The position numbers were made by a program, and so were the translations under genes. A DNA stretch of 15,078 nt, taken from Planctomycetota bacterium (lineage in GTDB: Bacteria; Planctomycetota; MHYJ01; JACPRB01). The DNA is taken from contig JACQFK010000086.1 in the NCBI GenBank assembly GCA_016200125.1, positions 1 through 15,078 on the forward strand, read 5' to 3'. Shown here in pieces: positions 1-8,761 of the stretch; position 1 is the stretch's first letter; each line of letters opens with the position of its first letter. The notes under the pieces are model-generated. The model made no database searches. It saw only the letters and a program-made list of their open reading frames with translations, and was not told where the DNA came from.

Positions 1-2048
1 CCGACGTCTACTCGCTCGGCGCCACGCTCTACGAGATCCTCACGGGGCGGCCGCCCTTCGACGGCGCGTCCTTCGCCGAGACGCTGCAGAAGGTGCTCAA
101 CGACGAGCTCGAGTCGCCGCGGTCGCTCAACCCGGCGCTCCCGCGCGACGTCGAGACGGTGATCCGCAAGGCCATGGACAAGGACCCGCGCCGCCGCTAT
201 GCCACGGCGAAGGACCTGGCGGAGGACCTGGACCGCATCCTCAAGGACGAACCGGTCGCCGCAAGCGCCATCACCCAGACCCTGCGCCGCGGGATGAAGC
301 GCAGCCGCCGGGTCATCTGGGTCGCCGCGGCCGCTCTCCTCTTCGGCGTGGCCTGGCGCGCGTGGATCTCCGCGGAGGACAACACGCGGCGCCTCGAGAC
401 CGAGGCGCGGGAGCGGGACCGCGAGCGCGAGCTGCAGGGCTTCCGCGACCTGGCGCGGGTGTCGATCGACGCGATGCAGACGCTGCGGCGCGCCGGCGCG
501 AACGAGCGGATGGGCGAGTTCCTTACGAAGCTCGAAGCGGCCTGCGCTTCGATGCGGACGCGGAAGCTCGCCTCGCCGGACGTGGAATACCTTCTCGGCC
601 GCGGCTACCGTGCGGCGATGGAGGACGGCAAGGCGCTCGACCAGCAGGAGAAGGCGCTCGCGCTGTCCGCGAAGTTCGCGCCCGCGCTCTATGAGAAGTT
701 CGTGCTCTTCACCGTCGGCCGGACGCGGACGGGACGGCTCCGCGAGGCGGACCTGATCGAGCTGAGGGCGGGGCAGGGCCTGGAGGATCTGGACAAGCGG
801 ACGCTCGAGGGGATGGTCGCCCAGCTCTACCGCAACAGCGCCGCCGCGCGCGAGCTCCTGGAGAAGGTCGTCGCCGAGGATCCGGGGAGGGCCGAGGCCT
901 GGGAGGCGCTCGCGCACACCTACCTGGGGGCGGTGGGCGACTACGCTCCGCCGAAGGAGCAGGACGAGTCGTCGCGGAAGGCGGACGAGACCTACACCCG
1001 CGCGCTGGCGGAGGACCGGGGCTACCTGCCGTTCTGGATGGAGCGGGGCGAGCTGCGGACCTCGCGCGCCGCGCTGCTGCACGACACGGGACGGGATCCG
1101 ATCCAGCTGTTCCAGGGGGCCGAGGACGACTACACCCAGGCCTTCAAGCTCCGTCCCTCGGTCGAGGCGCTCGTGAACCGCGCGCTGGTCCGGGTGAACT
1201 GGGGCGTCCACCGGGCCTCGCTGGGCGAGAACCCGGCCCAGGAATTCGACCAGGCCGACGAGGATCTTGCGCAGGCGGCGAAGATGAAGCCGAAGGAAGC
1301 CTCCGTCGTCGCGGGCCGGAGCTACCTGCTCCGCTGCCGCGCCGAGCACAAGGTCGAGAAAGGCGAGAGCCCGCTGAAGGAGCTCGAGGCGATGGAGGCG
1401 CTCGCGGCCCCCTTCGTCGCGGAGAAGACGCTGCCCGCCGAGGCCTGGATGAACATCGCCCTCCTCTGGGCGGCGAACGCGGCCTTCCGCGGCGGGCTGG
1501 GCGAGGATCCCTTCAGCGACTTCGCCCGCGCCGACGAGGCCTTCGGCCGCGTGCAGATGGAGAACAAGGTCACCCTCCACGCCAAGTGGGCGCGGGTGCG
1601 GGTCCAGCAGGCGCGTCTCCGGGTGAAGCGCCGCGGCGATCCGACCCAGGACCTCGAGAAGGCCCTCGCGAGCCTGCTCCAGGTCTTCCCGATGGCGCGC
1701 TTCTACAACGAGGCGAAGATCACGCAGGGGATGTACTTCCGCTCCCGGGGCGAGCTGCGGGTGACCTACGGCCACGATCCGACGCCGGACTTCGAGGACG
1801 CGCGGCGGAGCCTGAGCGACGTGCTCGACGTGAACCCGGTCTGCGCCGAGGCGGCGGCGGAGCGGGGCCATCTCGAGCTCAGCTGGGGCCGCTACCGGAC
1901 CAAGGTCGTCGACCGCAGCGGCGCGCACGACCACTACGCCAACGCCGTCCGCTTCTTCGAGGAGGCCATGAAGATCAACGAGCCGCTCGCCGGCTCGCTG
2001 CGCGACTGGCACCGCGAAGCCCGCCGGGGCATGCTCGGGGCCTACTGA
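1..2048 (+). CDS. Membrane-anchored Ser/Thr protein kinase with TPR-like repeats (5' end missing)
   Basis: The reading frame is open from base 3, so the true start lies left of the window; 681 residues are visible. The first residues (DVYSLGATLYEILTGRPPF) are kinase subdomain IX with its conserved Asp, and RKAMDKDPRRRYATAKDLAEDL is the usual end of the C-lobe of PknB-like Hanks kinases. The Gly-loop, HRD and DFG motifs would lie upstream and cannot be checked. A basic stretch (RRGMKRSRR) precedes one membrane segment at visible residues about 104-122 (VIWVAAAALLFGVAWRAWI). A charged helical linker follows, then a long alpha-helical region to the C-terminus with at least six TPR-like units of about 45 residues marked by a G-x-D-P turn. 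The layout implies a cytoplasmic kinase and an exported repeat domain that may sense a ligand or bind a partner. The kinase and membrane calls are firm; the sensing role is inferred. Confidence 0.9.
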   Translation, partial: DVYSLGATLYEILTGRPPFDGASFAETLQKVLNDELESPRSLNPALPRDVETVIRKAMDKDPRRRYATAKDLAEDLDRILKDEPVAASAITQTLRRGMKRSRRVIWVAAAALLFGVAWRAWISAEDNTRRLETEARERDRERELQGFRDLARVSIDAMQTLRRAGANERMGEFLTKLEAACASMRTRKLASPDVEYLLGRGYRAAMEDGKALDQQEKALALSAKFAPALYEKFVLFTVGRTRTGRLREADLIELRAGQGLEDLDKRTLEGMVAQLYRNSAAARELLEKVVAEDPGRAEAWEALAHTYLGAVGDYAPPKEQDESSRKADETYTRALAEDRGYLPFWMERGELRTSRAALLHDTGRDPIQLFQGAEDDYTQAFKLRPSVEALVNRALVRVNWGVHRASLGENPAQEFDQADEDLAQAAKMKPKEASVVAGRSYLLRCRAEHKVEKGESPLKELEAMEALAAPFVAEKTLPAEAWMNIALLWAANAAFRGGLGEDPFSDFARADEAFGRVQMENKVTLHAKWARVRVQQARLRVKRRGDPTQDLEKALASLLQVFPMARFYNEAKITQGMYFRSRGELRVTYGHDPTPDFEDARRSLSDVLDVNPVCAEAAAERGHLELSWGRYRTKVVDRSGAHDHYANAVRFFEEAMKINEPLAGSLRDWHREARRGMLGAY
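1083..1990 (+). repeat. Tandem ~45-residue TPR-like coding repeats with GxDP motif
   Basis: Within the C-terminal region of the kinase, a G-x-[DNS]-P turn recurs as GRDP, GENP, GESP, GEDP, RGDP and GHDP. The third residue of each motif is encoded at 1095, 1230, 1368, 1506, 1638 and 1776, which gives periods of 45, 46, 46, 44 and 46 residues. Each turn is usually followed by a helix of the form xxx[FL]xxAxxx[LFY]xxA ending near a Pro, and then by a second Ala/Arg-rich helix. A weaker seventh unit starts near 1908 (VDRSGAHDHYANAV) and a possible earlier one near 950. The units look like TPRs (34 residues) with a constant insertion of about 11 residues. The repeats are diverged at DNA level, so this is protein-level periodicity. 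Confidence 0.75.
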
Positions 2049-2067
2049 AGCCTGGATCCGGGATTCG

Positions 2068-2088
2068 GGATTCCGGGTACCGGATTCC
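2068..2088 (+). other. Hairpin-forming inverted repeat after the kinase gene
   Basis: GGATTCCGG (2068-2076) and CCGGATTCC (2080-2088) can pair as a nine-base stem with one T-T mismatch around a GTA loop. It lies 20 bases after the kinase stop codon. No T-tract follows, so it is not a standard rho-independent terminator. The stretch just before it repeats CGGGATT twice (2059-2072). It could be an RNA-stabilising or rho-dependent end, or one copy of a dispersed intergenic repeat. Confidence 0.4.
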
Positions 2089-2143
2089 CCCCTCGTAGGT
2101 AACAACAGATCGGTTGATGAACATTCTTTCTGGGTTGACTCAC

Positions 2144-4528
2144 ATGATGCACGACCGCTTCAGCTCCCGCGCCGCCCGGCTCGGACTCGCCCTCGCCGCC
2201 TGCGCCGTCCTGGCGCTCGGCGCCGGCGCTCAGGAGAAGAAGTCCGACGGAGCCGCCGCGAAGATCAGCTTCGACCGGCAGATCCGGCCGATCTTCCAGG
2301 GCGTCTGCATCGGCTGCCATCAGCCCGCGAAGGCCAAGGGCAACTACATCATGATGTCGCGCGACGCGATGATCGCCGCCGGCGAGTCGAAGCTCCCCTC
2401 GATCGTCCCCGGACAGCCCGACAAAAGCAACCTGGTCAAGCTCATCACGCCCGAGAAGGGCGAGGCCGAGATGCCCAAGGGCAAGAAGGCCCTGTCGCAG
2501 GCCGAGATCGACCTCGTCCGCCAGTGGATCGCGGAAGGCGCCGTCGACGACACCCCCGTCAACGCGAAGGCCAAGTTCGACCTCAACCATCCTCCGGTCT
2601 ACACCCGCCCGCCCGTGATCCCGGCGCTCGACTTCTCGCCCGACGGCGAGACGCTCGCGATCGCCGGCTTCCACGAGGTGCTGCTCTTCAAGGCCGACGG
2701 CTCCGAGCGGATCGCGCGGCTCGTCGGGCTCTCGGAGCGGATCCAGTCGGTCCGCTTCTCGCCGGACGGGAAGTTCCTCGCCGCGGCCGGCGGGCTCCCC
2801 TCGCGCACCGGCGAGGTCCAGGTCTGGGAGATGGAGAAGAAGACCCTCGCCCTCTCCGTCCCCTCCACGTACGACACGCTCAACGGCGTCAGCTGGTCGC
2901 CCGACGGCTCGAAGATCGCCTACGGCTGCGGCGACAACACGGTCCGCGCCTTCGAGACCAAGAAGGGCGACGCGATCCTCTACAACCTGTCGCACAGCGA
3001 CTGGTCGCTCGGCACCGTGTTCTCCCACGACGGCTCGCACGTCGCGAGCGTCGGGCGCGACATGGCGGTGAAGCTGATCGAGGTGGCGACCCAGCGCTTC
3101 GTCGACAACATCACCTCCATCACGCCCGGCGCGCTCAAGGGCGGCCTCACCGCGGTGGCCCGGCATCCCGATCGCGACGAGATCGTGTTCGGCGGCGCCG
3201 ACGGCATCCCCAAGATCTACCGGATGCACCGCATCGTGGCGCGCCAGATCGGCGACGACGCGAACAAGATCGCCGAACTGTCCGCGATGCAGGGCCGCAT
3301 CTGGAGCGTCGCGGTGAGCCCCGACGCGAAGCGCATCGCCGCGGGCAGCGGCCTGGACGGGAAGGGCGAGGTCGCCGTCTACTCCTACGAGATGAACTCG
3401 GCGCCGCCCGACAACATCAAGGCGATCCTGGCCAAGAAGGCCGCCGCCCGCAGCGTCGAGGAGCAGAAGGCGCTCGATGGCTTCACCCGCACGGGCGTGA
3501 AGCAGCTCTGGAAGAAGCCGGTGGAGAAGGGCATCGTCTACGCCGTCGCCTTCAAGCCCGGCGGCGGCGTCGTGGCGGCGGCCGGCTCCGACGGCCTCGT
3601 CCGGCTCTTCGATCTCGAGAGCGGCAACCTGGTGAAGGAGTTCTCCCCCGCGCCCATCGAGGCTCCGGCCGCGAAGAGCGGCGACGCCCCGGTCCAGACG
3701 ACGCTCCGGGTGGACGACCGCAAGGAGCGCGAGACGCTCCCCGCGGGAGCGAAGGTCGCCTCCCTCGAGGTCCTGCCGAAGGAGATCAAGTTCGGCCGCC
3801 GCTTCGAGTACGTCCAGACGGTCGTCACCGCGAAGCTCGAGACGGGCGAGACGGTCGACGTCACCCGGATCGCGGAGGCCAAGGCGGGCGCGGACGTCGT
3901 GGACGTCTCCCGCGGCGGCCTCGTCCAGCCCAAGGTGGACGGCGAGACCAAGGTCGTCTTCACGCTCGGCGGCCACAGCGCCGAGGCGGCGGTCGTCGTC
4001 GCGGGCATGAAGGAGGAGTATCACTCGGATTTCATCCGCGACGTCAACCCGGTGCTCTCCCGCGTGGGCTGCAACGCCGGCACCTGCCACGGCTCGGCCA
4101 AGGGCCGGAACGGCTTCAAGCTCTCGCTCCGCGGCTACGACGCTCTCGAGGACGTGCGGTCGCTCACCGACGACCTGGCCTCGCGGCGCGTGAACGTGGC
4201 GTCGCCCGACGACAGCCTGATGCTCCTCAAGACCACGGGCGCGGCGCCGCACGAGGGGGGCCGGGTCGTCCAGCACGGCGACACGCAGTACCAGATCCTC
4301 CGGGCCTGGATCGCGCAGGGCGCGGCCCTGGACCGCGCGGCCGTCCGCGTCGCGAAGATCGAGGTGTTCCCGATCAATCCGGTCATCGAGCGCATCGGCA
4401 GCCGGCAGCAGATGCGGGTGCTGGCGACCTACGCCGACGGCTCGACGCGCGACGTCACCCGCGAGGCCTACCTGGAGAGCGGCAACAACGAGTCGACGAG
4501 CTCGTCGCCGCCAAGTGGCAGCGCATGA
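2144..4528 (+). CDS. Planctomycete-type cytochrome c / WD40 / Ig-like protein, N-terminal part of a broken DUF1549-DUF1553 gene
   Basis: I take the ATG at 2144 because it opens directly into a Sec signal peptide ([20 protein letters not shown], cleavage near GAQ-EK). TTG 2114 and ATG 2117 are in frame but would put a non-signal-like stretch in front, and no start has a clear Shine-Dalgarno. Visible domains are: PSCyt1-like cytochrome c with CIGCH at residues 55-59; seven WD40-like blades at about 157-505 (FSPDGK-type turns in most), with a helical insert before the last blade; an Ig-like (Big_2) domain at about 540-625; a CX4CH heme motif (CNAGTCH) at 643-649 within [13 protein letters not shown]; and the start of a second Big_2-like domain ending at [20 protein letters not shown]. 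After that the frame runs into low-complexity [11 protein letters not shown] and stops. DUF1549 continues in another frame downstream, so this is the front part of one disrupted gene. Exported, possibly heme-carrying; exact role unknown. Confidence 0.85.
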   Translation: MMHDRFSSRAARLGLALAACAVLALGAGAQEKKSDGAAAKISFDRQIRPIFQGVCIGCHQPAKAKGNYIMMSRDAMIAAGESKLPSIVPGQPDKSNLVKLITPEKGEAEMPKGKKALSQAEIDLVRQWIAEGAVDDTPVNAKAKFDLNHPPVYTRPPVIPALDFSPDGETLAIAGFHEVLLFKADGSERIARLVGLSERIQSVRFSPDGKFLAAAGGLPSRTGEVQVWEMEKKTLALSVPSTYDTLNGVSWSPDGSKIAYGCGDNTVRAFETKKGDAILYNLSHSDWSLGTVFSHDGSHVASVGRDMAVKLIEVATQRFVDNITSITPGALKGGLTAVARHPDRDEIVFGGADGIPKIYRMHRIVARQIGDDANKIAELSAMQGRIWSVAVSPDAKRIAAGSGLDGKGEVAVYSYEMNSAPPDNIKAILAKKAAARSVEEQKALDGFTRTGVKQLWKKPVEKGIVYAVAFKPGGGVVAAAGSDGLVRLFDLESGNLVKEFSPAPIEAPAAKSGDAPVQTTLRVDDRKERETLPAGAKVASLEVLPKEIKFGRRFEYVQTVVTAKLETGETVDVTRIAEAKAGADVVDVSRGGLVQPKVDGETKVVFTLGGHSAEAAVVVAGMKEEYHSDFIRDVNPVLSRVGCNAGTCHGSAKGRNGFKLSLRGYDALEDVRSLTDDLASRRVNVASPDDSLMLLKTTGAAPHEGGRVVQHGDTQYQILRAWIAQGAALDRAAVRVAKIEVFPINPVIERIGSRQQMRVLATYADGSTRDVTREAYLESGNNESTSSSPPSGSA
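4484..4507 (+). other. Frameshift / internal deletion junction in the giant cytochrome gene
   Basis: Homology to the family passes from frame 2 (…YLESGNNE, to about 4490) to frame 1 ([13 protein letters not shown], from 4492). The intact paralogue starting at 13112 has about 50-55 more residues between the equivalent points (YSND to LFEKLAEL). The break is therefore a loss of roughly 150-165 bases that is not a multiple of three, not a single-base slip. A perfect 14-base palindrome, CGACGAGCTCGTCG (4494-4507), sits at the junction. It may have favoured slippage, or it may reflect an assembly collapse. Confidence 0.7.
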
Positions 4529-7098
4529 AGATCCGCCCCTCCGGCCCCTGCAACGACGCGGAGTTCGTCCGCCGGGTCCACCTGGACCTGACCGGCCTCC
4601 CGCCCTCGTCGGAGGAGGTCCGCGCGTTCATCGCCGATGCGACCGAGTCGAAGGCGAAGCGCGAGGCGCTCGTCCTGAAGCTGGTGGGCAGCGACGGCTA
4701 CGTCGACCACTGGACCAACAAGTGGGCCGACCTGCTCCAGGTGAACCGGAAGTTCCTCGCGCCCGAGGGCGCGTCCGCCTTCCGCAAGTGGATCCGCGAG
4801 CACGTCGCGAAGAACACGCCCTACGACGAGTTCGTCCGGCAGATCGTCACCGCCGACGGCTCGAACAAGGACAACCCCGCGGCCTCGTACTACAAGATCC
4901 TGCGCGACCCGGCCAGCACGACGGAGAACACCACGCACCTGTTCCTCGCCGTCCGCTTCAACTGCACGAAGTGCCACGACCATCCCTTCGAGCGCTGGAC
5001 GCAGGACCAGTACTACCAGACCGCCGCCTACTTCGCCCGGGTCGGCCTGAAGGCCGATCCCGCGAGCGCCGGGAAGAACATCGGCGGCACCGCGGTCGAG
5101 GGCGCCAAGCCGATGTACGAGATCGTTTACGAGAAGGGCGACGGCGAGGTTACCCACGCCCGCACGGGCAGCGTAACGGCCCCCAAGTTCCCCTACGAGT
5201 GCAAGTTCGAGGCGCCGGCGAACGCCAACCGCCGCCAGCAGATGGCCGCCTGGATCACGTCGCCGGACAACCAGTACTTCGCGAAGAGCTTCGTCAACCG
5301 GCTCTGGGGCTACCTCTTCGGCGTCGGCATCATCGAGCCGATCGACGACGTCCGCGCCGGCAACCCGCCGTCGAACCCCCAGCTCCTCAACTTCCTGACC
5401 GAGGAGTTCCTGGCGAGCAAGTTCGACACGCGGCACATCATGCGCCTGATCTGCACGTCGCGCGTCTACCAGCTGTCGGTGTCGACCAACGAGTGGAACA
5501 AGGACGACAAGATCAACTACTCCCACGCGCTGGCGCGCCGGCTCCCGGCCGAGGTGATCTACGACGCCGTCCATTCGGTGACGGGCACGGTCGCGAAGAT
5601 CCCGGGCGTGCCGGCCGGCACGCGCGCCGCGGCGCTGCCCGACTCGGGCGTCGAGCTGCCCAGCGGCTTCCTCGCGACCTTCGGCCGCCCGCCGCGCGAG
5701 AGCGCCTGCGAGTGCGAGCGGACCAACGACCTGCGCCTGGGCGCCGTGATGTCGCTCATCAGCGGGCCCACGATCGCCGACGCCATCGCCGACGCCGGCA
5801 ACGGCCTGGCGAAGCTCGTCAAGGCCGAGACCGACGACGCGAAGCTGGTGGACGAGATCTACGTCCGCGTCCTCAACCGCCCCGCGCGGCCCGAGGAGAT
5901 CAAGCGGGCGCTGGAGGAGATCAAGGCCATCCAGGACGACCACAAGGTGCTGACCGCGATGCTGGCCAAGCGCGAGGAGGAGTGGAAGGTGCTGGAGCCG
6001 AAGCTCCAGGCCGACCGCAGGGCCGCGATCGCCAAGGCCAACGAGGAGCTGGGCGCCTATCAGAAGGAGATCGCCCCTCGCGTCGCCGAGCAGGAGAAGG
6101 CGCGCCAGGAGAACATCGCGAAGCAGGAGCAGGCGCTCAAGGACTACGAGGGCCAGATGGCCGCGAAGCAGCCGGAGTGGGAGAAGACGCACAAGAACGG
6201 CGGCGAATGGTTCCCGCTGCTGCCCACGAAGCTCGAGGCCAGCAACGGCGCCACGCTGTCGACGCAGCCCGACCTGTCGGTCATCGCCTCCGGCAAGAAC
6301 GGGAAGGGCAACTACGTCGTGACGGTCCAGACGGGCCTGAAGGGCATCAAGCAGATCCGCCTCGAGGCGCTCGAGGACACGCGGATCCCCACGAAGGGCC
6401 CCGGCCGCGCCGCGGACGGCAACTTCGTCCTGGTGCAGTTCGACGTCACCGCGACCTCCAAGGCGGACGCGACGAAGACCGGCAAGGTCGCCCTCCAGAA
6501 CGCGAAGGCCGACTTCAGCCAGCAGAACTTCGACGTGAAGAACGCGATCGACGGCACGCCCAACAACAGCAAGGGCTGGGCCGTTTCCCCGGTCCCGGGC
6601 ATCACCCACTGGGCGACCTTCGAGACCAAGGAGCCGCTGGGTTACGAGGGCGGCACGATCCTGACCTTCACGCTGCGGCAGACCTACGACCAGAACGACT
6701 TCATGCTCTCCCGCTTCCGCCTCTCGGTGGGCACGGAGAACGTCGGGCTGGGCCTGTCGGACGAGCTGCGCGCGATCGTCGCGGTCGAGGCCGGCCAGCG
6801 CAGCGACCTGCAGAAGGAGTACCTGGCGAAGGTCTACAAGCTGATGGATCCCGAGCTGAAGAAGAAGCAGCAGGCGGTGGCCGACGCCAGGAAGCCGCTG
6901 CCCATCGATCCGCGCCTGAAGGAGCTCCAGGATTCGGTGACGATCGTGAGCAAGCCGGTGCCGCTCGACCCGACGCTGGCGCAGCTCCGCTCGGACACCG
7001 ATCAGAGCACGAAGCAGACGGCCGACGCGCGGCTGACGGCCTCCCAGGACCTGGTGTGGGCGCTGATCAATACGCCCGCATTTCTTTTCAATCGATAA
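4525..7098 (+). CDS. DUF1549-DUF1553 (PSCyt2-PSD1) protein, C-terminal part of the broken cytochrome gene
   Basis: The first ATG in this frame is at 4525 and overlaps the upstream stop as ATGA, so translational coupling is possible. Recognisable DUF1549 sequence (VDELVAAKW) already begins at 4492, upstream of any start, which is why I regard this as the second half of an interrupted gene. Numbered from 4525, DUF1549 carries [13 protein letters not shown] near the start and a CXXCH motif ([18 protein letters not shown]) with Cys147, Cys150 and His151. DUF1553 follows ([18 protein letters not shown], about residue 255 onward). A Lys/Glu-rich coiled coil at about 460-555 comes next, then a beta-rich domain containing [17 protein letters not shown] and SRFRLSVGT. 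The end ([15 protein letters not shown]) is typical of DUF1553. There is no signal peptide of its own, so as a separate product it would stay in the cytoplasm and could not mature as a c-type cytochrome. Confidence 0.85.
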   Translation: MKIRPSGPCNDAEFVRRVHLDLTGLPPSSEEVRAFIADATESKAKREALVLKLVGSDGYVDHWTNKWADLLQVNRKFLAPEGASAFRKWIREHVAKNTPYDEFVRQIVTADGSNKDNPAASYYKILRDPASTTENTTHLFLAVRFNCTKCHDHPFERWTQDQYYQTAAYFARVGLKADPASAGKNIGGTAVEGAKPMYEIVYEKGDGEVTHARTGSVTAPKFPYECKFEAPANANRRQQMAAWITSPDNQYFAKSFVNRLWGYLFGVGIIEPIDDVRAGNPPSNPQLLNFLTEEFLASKFDTRHIMRLICTSRVYQLSVSTNEWNKDDKINYSHALARRLPAEVIYDAVHSVTGTVAKIPGVPAGTRAAALPDSGVELPSGFLATFGRPPRESACECERTNDLRLGAVMSLISGPTIADAIADAGNGLAKLVKAETDDAKLVDEIYVRVLNRPARPEEIKRALEEIKAIQDDHKVLTAMLAKREEEWKVLEPKLQADRRAAIAKANEELGAYQKEIAPRVAEQEKARQENIAKQEQALKDYEGQMAAKQPEWEKTHKNGGEWFPLLPTKLEASNGATLSTQPDLSVIASGKNGKGNYVVTVQTGLKGIKQIRLEALEDTRIPTKGPGRAADGNFVLVQFDVTATSKADATKTGKVALQNAKADFSQQNFDVKNAIDGTPNNSKGWAVSPVPGITHWATFETKEPLGYEGGTILTFTLRQTYDQNDFMLSRFRLSVGTENVGLGLSDELRAIVAVEAGQRSDLQKEYLAKVYKLMDPELKKKQQAVADARKPLPIDPRLKELQDSVTIVSKPVPLDPTLAQLRSDTDQSTKQTADARLTASQDLVWALINTPAFLFNR

Positions 7099-7143
7099 GC
7101 GGAACAGGGGTAATACTTAGGGCAGGGAACCGCCCTCAGATAA

Positions 7144-7150
7144 AGGAGAG
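7144..7150 (+). promoter_or_regulatory. Ribosome binding site of the DUF1501 gene
   Basis: AGGAGAG lies with its GGAG core six bases upstream of the ATG at 7155. It is one of the clearest Shine-Dalgarno sequences in the window and fixes the start inside a reading frame that stays open for another 2.6 kb upstream. That upstream extension is only an Arg/Gly/Pro-rich shadow of the DUF1549/DUF1553 gene. Confidence 0.8.
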
Positions 7151-7154
7151 ACCG

Positions 7155-8618
7155 ATGATCGTATTCCCGAACGCCGCGCCCCAGGACGGATGCCGCCACG
7201 GCATGACCCGCCGGGACATCCTCCGCGTGGGCGGCTCCGGCATCCTCGGACTCTCGCTGGGCTCGATGTTCGGCCTCCAGGCGAAGGCGCAGGAGACGAA
7301 GAAGCACGGCGGCCCCGGCTGGGGCAAGGCCAAGAGCATCATCATGTGCTACCTCCAGGGGGGCCCGAGCCACCTGGACCTCTGGGATCCGAAGGAGAAC
7401 GTCCCGGACAACGTGAAGAGCGTCTTCAAGCCCATCGCGACCAAGACGCCCGGCCTCCAGTTCTGCGAGACCCTGCCCAAGCTCGCGCAGGTGACGGACA
7501 AGGCGACGATCATCCACTCGATGAGCTACTCGCCGAACGGCCTCTTCAATCACACGGCCGCCATCTACCAGATGATGACGGGCTATACGACCGACAAAGT
7601 CAGCGCTTCGGGCCAGCTCGAGCCGCCCGATCCCAAGGACTTCCCGAACTACGGCTCCAATATCGTCCGCCTGCGGCCGCCCGAGGCGCCGATGCTCCCC
7701 TTCGTCATGCTGCCCCGGCCCCTCCAGGAGTCCAACGTGGTCGGGAAGGGCGGCACGGCGGGCTTCCTCGGGAAGGGCTACGATCCCTACTACCTGTATC
7801 CCGAAGGCGACGACATGGACCTGGCGAAGATGGACCGGATCAAGGTCGACGACCTCAAGCTCCGGCCCGAGGTCTTCGCCTTCCGCCTCCAGCGCCGCGC
7901 GAAGCTGCGCGACGCGATCGACGCCACGATGCCCGAGATCGAGGACGCAGTGTCCGACTACAAGCTCGACGAGTACTACGACCGCGCGCTCAACCTGATC
8001 GCCTCGGGCCGCGCCCGCGAGGCCTTCGAGATCGACCGCGAGCCCAAGGAGGTCCGGGACCTCTACGGCCGCAATACTTTCGGTCAGAGCTGCCTCCTGG
8101 CGCGGCGCCTGGTCGAGGCCGGCACGCGCGTCGTCGAGGTCGTGTGGCCCAAGGTCGCCAATTCCGACAACCACTCCTGGGACGTCCACGTGGACCTGCC
8201 CAAGCGCATGCGGGACCAGTCGGCCCCGATGCTCGACGCGGGCCTCTCGGCCCTGCTGTTCGACCTCGACCGCCGCGGCATGCTGGACGAGACGCTGGTC
8301 ATCGCGGTCGGCGAGTTCGGCCGCAGCCCCCAGCGCGGCGTGAGCACGTCGGGCAACGGCAACAGCGCCGACGGCCGCGACCACTGGCCTTATTGCTACA
8401 CGTCGCTCATCGCCGGCGCCGGCATCAAGCGCGGCTACGTCCACGGCAAGTCGGACAAGACCGCGTCGGCGCCCGTCGAGAAGCCGGTCCATCCGGCGCA
8501 GCTGCTGGCGTCGATCTACCACTCCTTCGGGATCGACCCGGAGACGGTGGTGCTCAACCACCTCAAGCAGCCGCGCGAGCTGGTGCAGGCCCAGGCGGTG
8601 ACGGAGCTCTTCGCCTAG
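7155..8618 (+). CDS. DUF1501 family protein, Tat-exported
   Basis: A 487-residue protein of the size usual for DUF1501, a family placed in the alkaline phosphatase/sulfatase-like fold; no enzymatic activity is established. The N-terminus has a twin-arginine signal: [10 protein letters not shown] (Arg19-Arg20), a hydrophobic Gly/Leu stretch and a likely AKA-Q cleavage near residue 45. Family hallmarks are [14 protein letters not shown] (about 67-80), DNHSWDVH (about 338-345), EFGRSP (387-392) and GRDHWP (407-412). These carry the Asp/His residues that could bind metal in this fold. The gene starts 56 bases after the DUF1553 stop, and a strong terminator follows it, so the two are probably one transcript. 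DUF1549/DUF1553 and DUF1501 pairs are common in planctomycetes. Tat export suggests it folds, perhaps with a cofactor, before leaving the cytoplasm. Family assignment is firm; the role is not known. Confidence 0.93.
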   Translation: MIVFPNAAPQDGCRHGMTRRDILRVGGSGILGLSLGSMFGLQAKAQETKKHGGPGWGKAKSIIMCYLQGGPSHLDLWDPKENVPDNVKSVFKPIATKTPGLQFCETLPKLAQVTDKATIIHSMSYSPNGLFNHTAAIYQMMTGYTTDKVSASGQLEPPDPKDFPNYGSNIVRLRPPEAPMLPFVMLPRPLQESNVVGKGGTAGFLGKGYDPYYLYPEGDDMDLAKMDRIKVDDLKLRPEVFAFRLQRRAKLRDAIDATMPEIEDAVSDYKLDEYYDRALNLIASGRAREAFEIDREPKEVRDLYGRNTFGQSCLLARRLVEAGTRVVEVVWPKVANSDNHSWDVHVDLPKRMRDQSAPMLDAGLSALLFDLDRRGMLDETLVIAVGEFGRSPQRGVSTSGNGNSADGRDHWPYCYTSLIAGAGIKRGYVHGKSDKTASAPVEKPVHPAQLLASIYHSFGIDPETVVLNHLKQPRELVQAQAVTELFA

Positions 8619-8637
8619 ATTCCGCGTTCATCCGCAG

Positions 8638-8678
8638 CAGCCCCCTCCGGCCCTGGGCGGGAGGGGGCTGTTTTTTTT
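8638..8678 (+). terminator. Rho-independent terminator after the DUF1501 gene
   Basis: CAGCCCCCTCC (8638-8648) pairs perfectly with GGAGGGGGCTG (8660-8670) around an 11-base loop, followed directly by eight T's (8671-8678). It begins 20 bases after the DUF1501 stop and separates that unit from the downstream kinase. Confidence 0.93.
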
Positions 8679-8746
8679 CCGTGAGAAAGCAACCGGTCTG
8701 TTCTATCGTCTAATGTCCTAGGGAAGTGACGGAGCGGGTGCAGCTC

Positions 8747-8753
8747 AGGAGGG
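8747..8753 (+). promoter_or_regulatory. Ribosome binding site that sets the kinase start
   Basis: AGGAGGG ends eight bases before ATG 8762. It favours that codon over the in-frame upstream GTG codons at 8726 and 8738, which have no comparable site. A weak -10-like TCTAAT lies at 8709-8714 without a recognisable -35, so I do not call a promoter. Confidence 0.7.
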
Positions 8754-8761
8754 CCGGGCGG

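Noticed and set aside
2042..4276. 744-codon open frame on the minus strand
   Set aside because: It is the antisense shadow of the WD40/cytochrome gene, with a composition-driven sequence and no motifs.
2524..4491. Upstream extension of the DUF1549 reading frame
   Set aside because: The true protein over this span is in frame 2 (WD40 and cytochrome motifs). The frame 1 translation is Arg-rich shadow until 4492.
4484..4507. Programmed ribosomal frameshift joining the two halves
   Set aside because: There is no slippery heptamer, and the paralogue shows about 50 residues missing at the junction. A frameshift alone would not restore the family architecture.
4468..6609. 713-codon open frame on the minus strand
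   Set aside because: It is the antisense shadow of the DUF1549/DUF1553 part, again Leu/Arg/Val/Gly-rich with no domain.
7119..7136. AGGGC/GCCCT hairpin before the DUF1501 gene
   Set aside because: A five-base stem with an eight-base loop is common by chance in GC-rich DNA, and no T-tract follows.
4515..7154. Upstream extension of the DUF1501 reading frame
   Set aside because: The frame is open but encodes Arg/Gly/Pro-rich out-of-frame sequence. The Shine-Dalgarno and Tat signal place the start at 7155.
7002..8561. 519-codon open frame on the minus strand
   Set aside because: It is opposite the DUF1501 gene, whose hallmark motifs are on the + strand.
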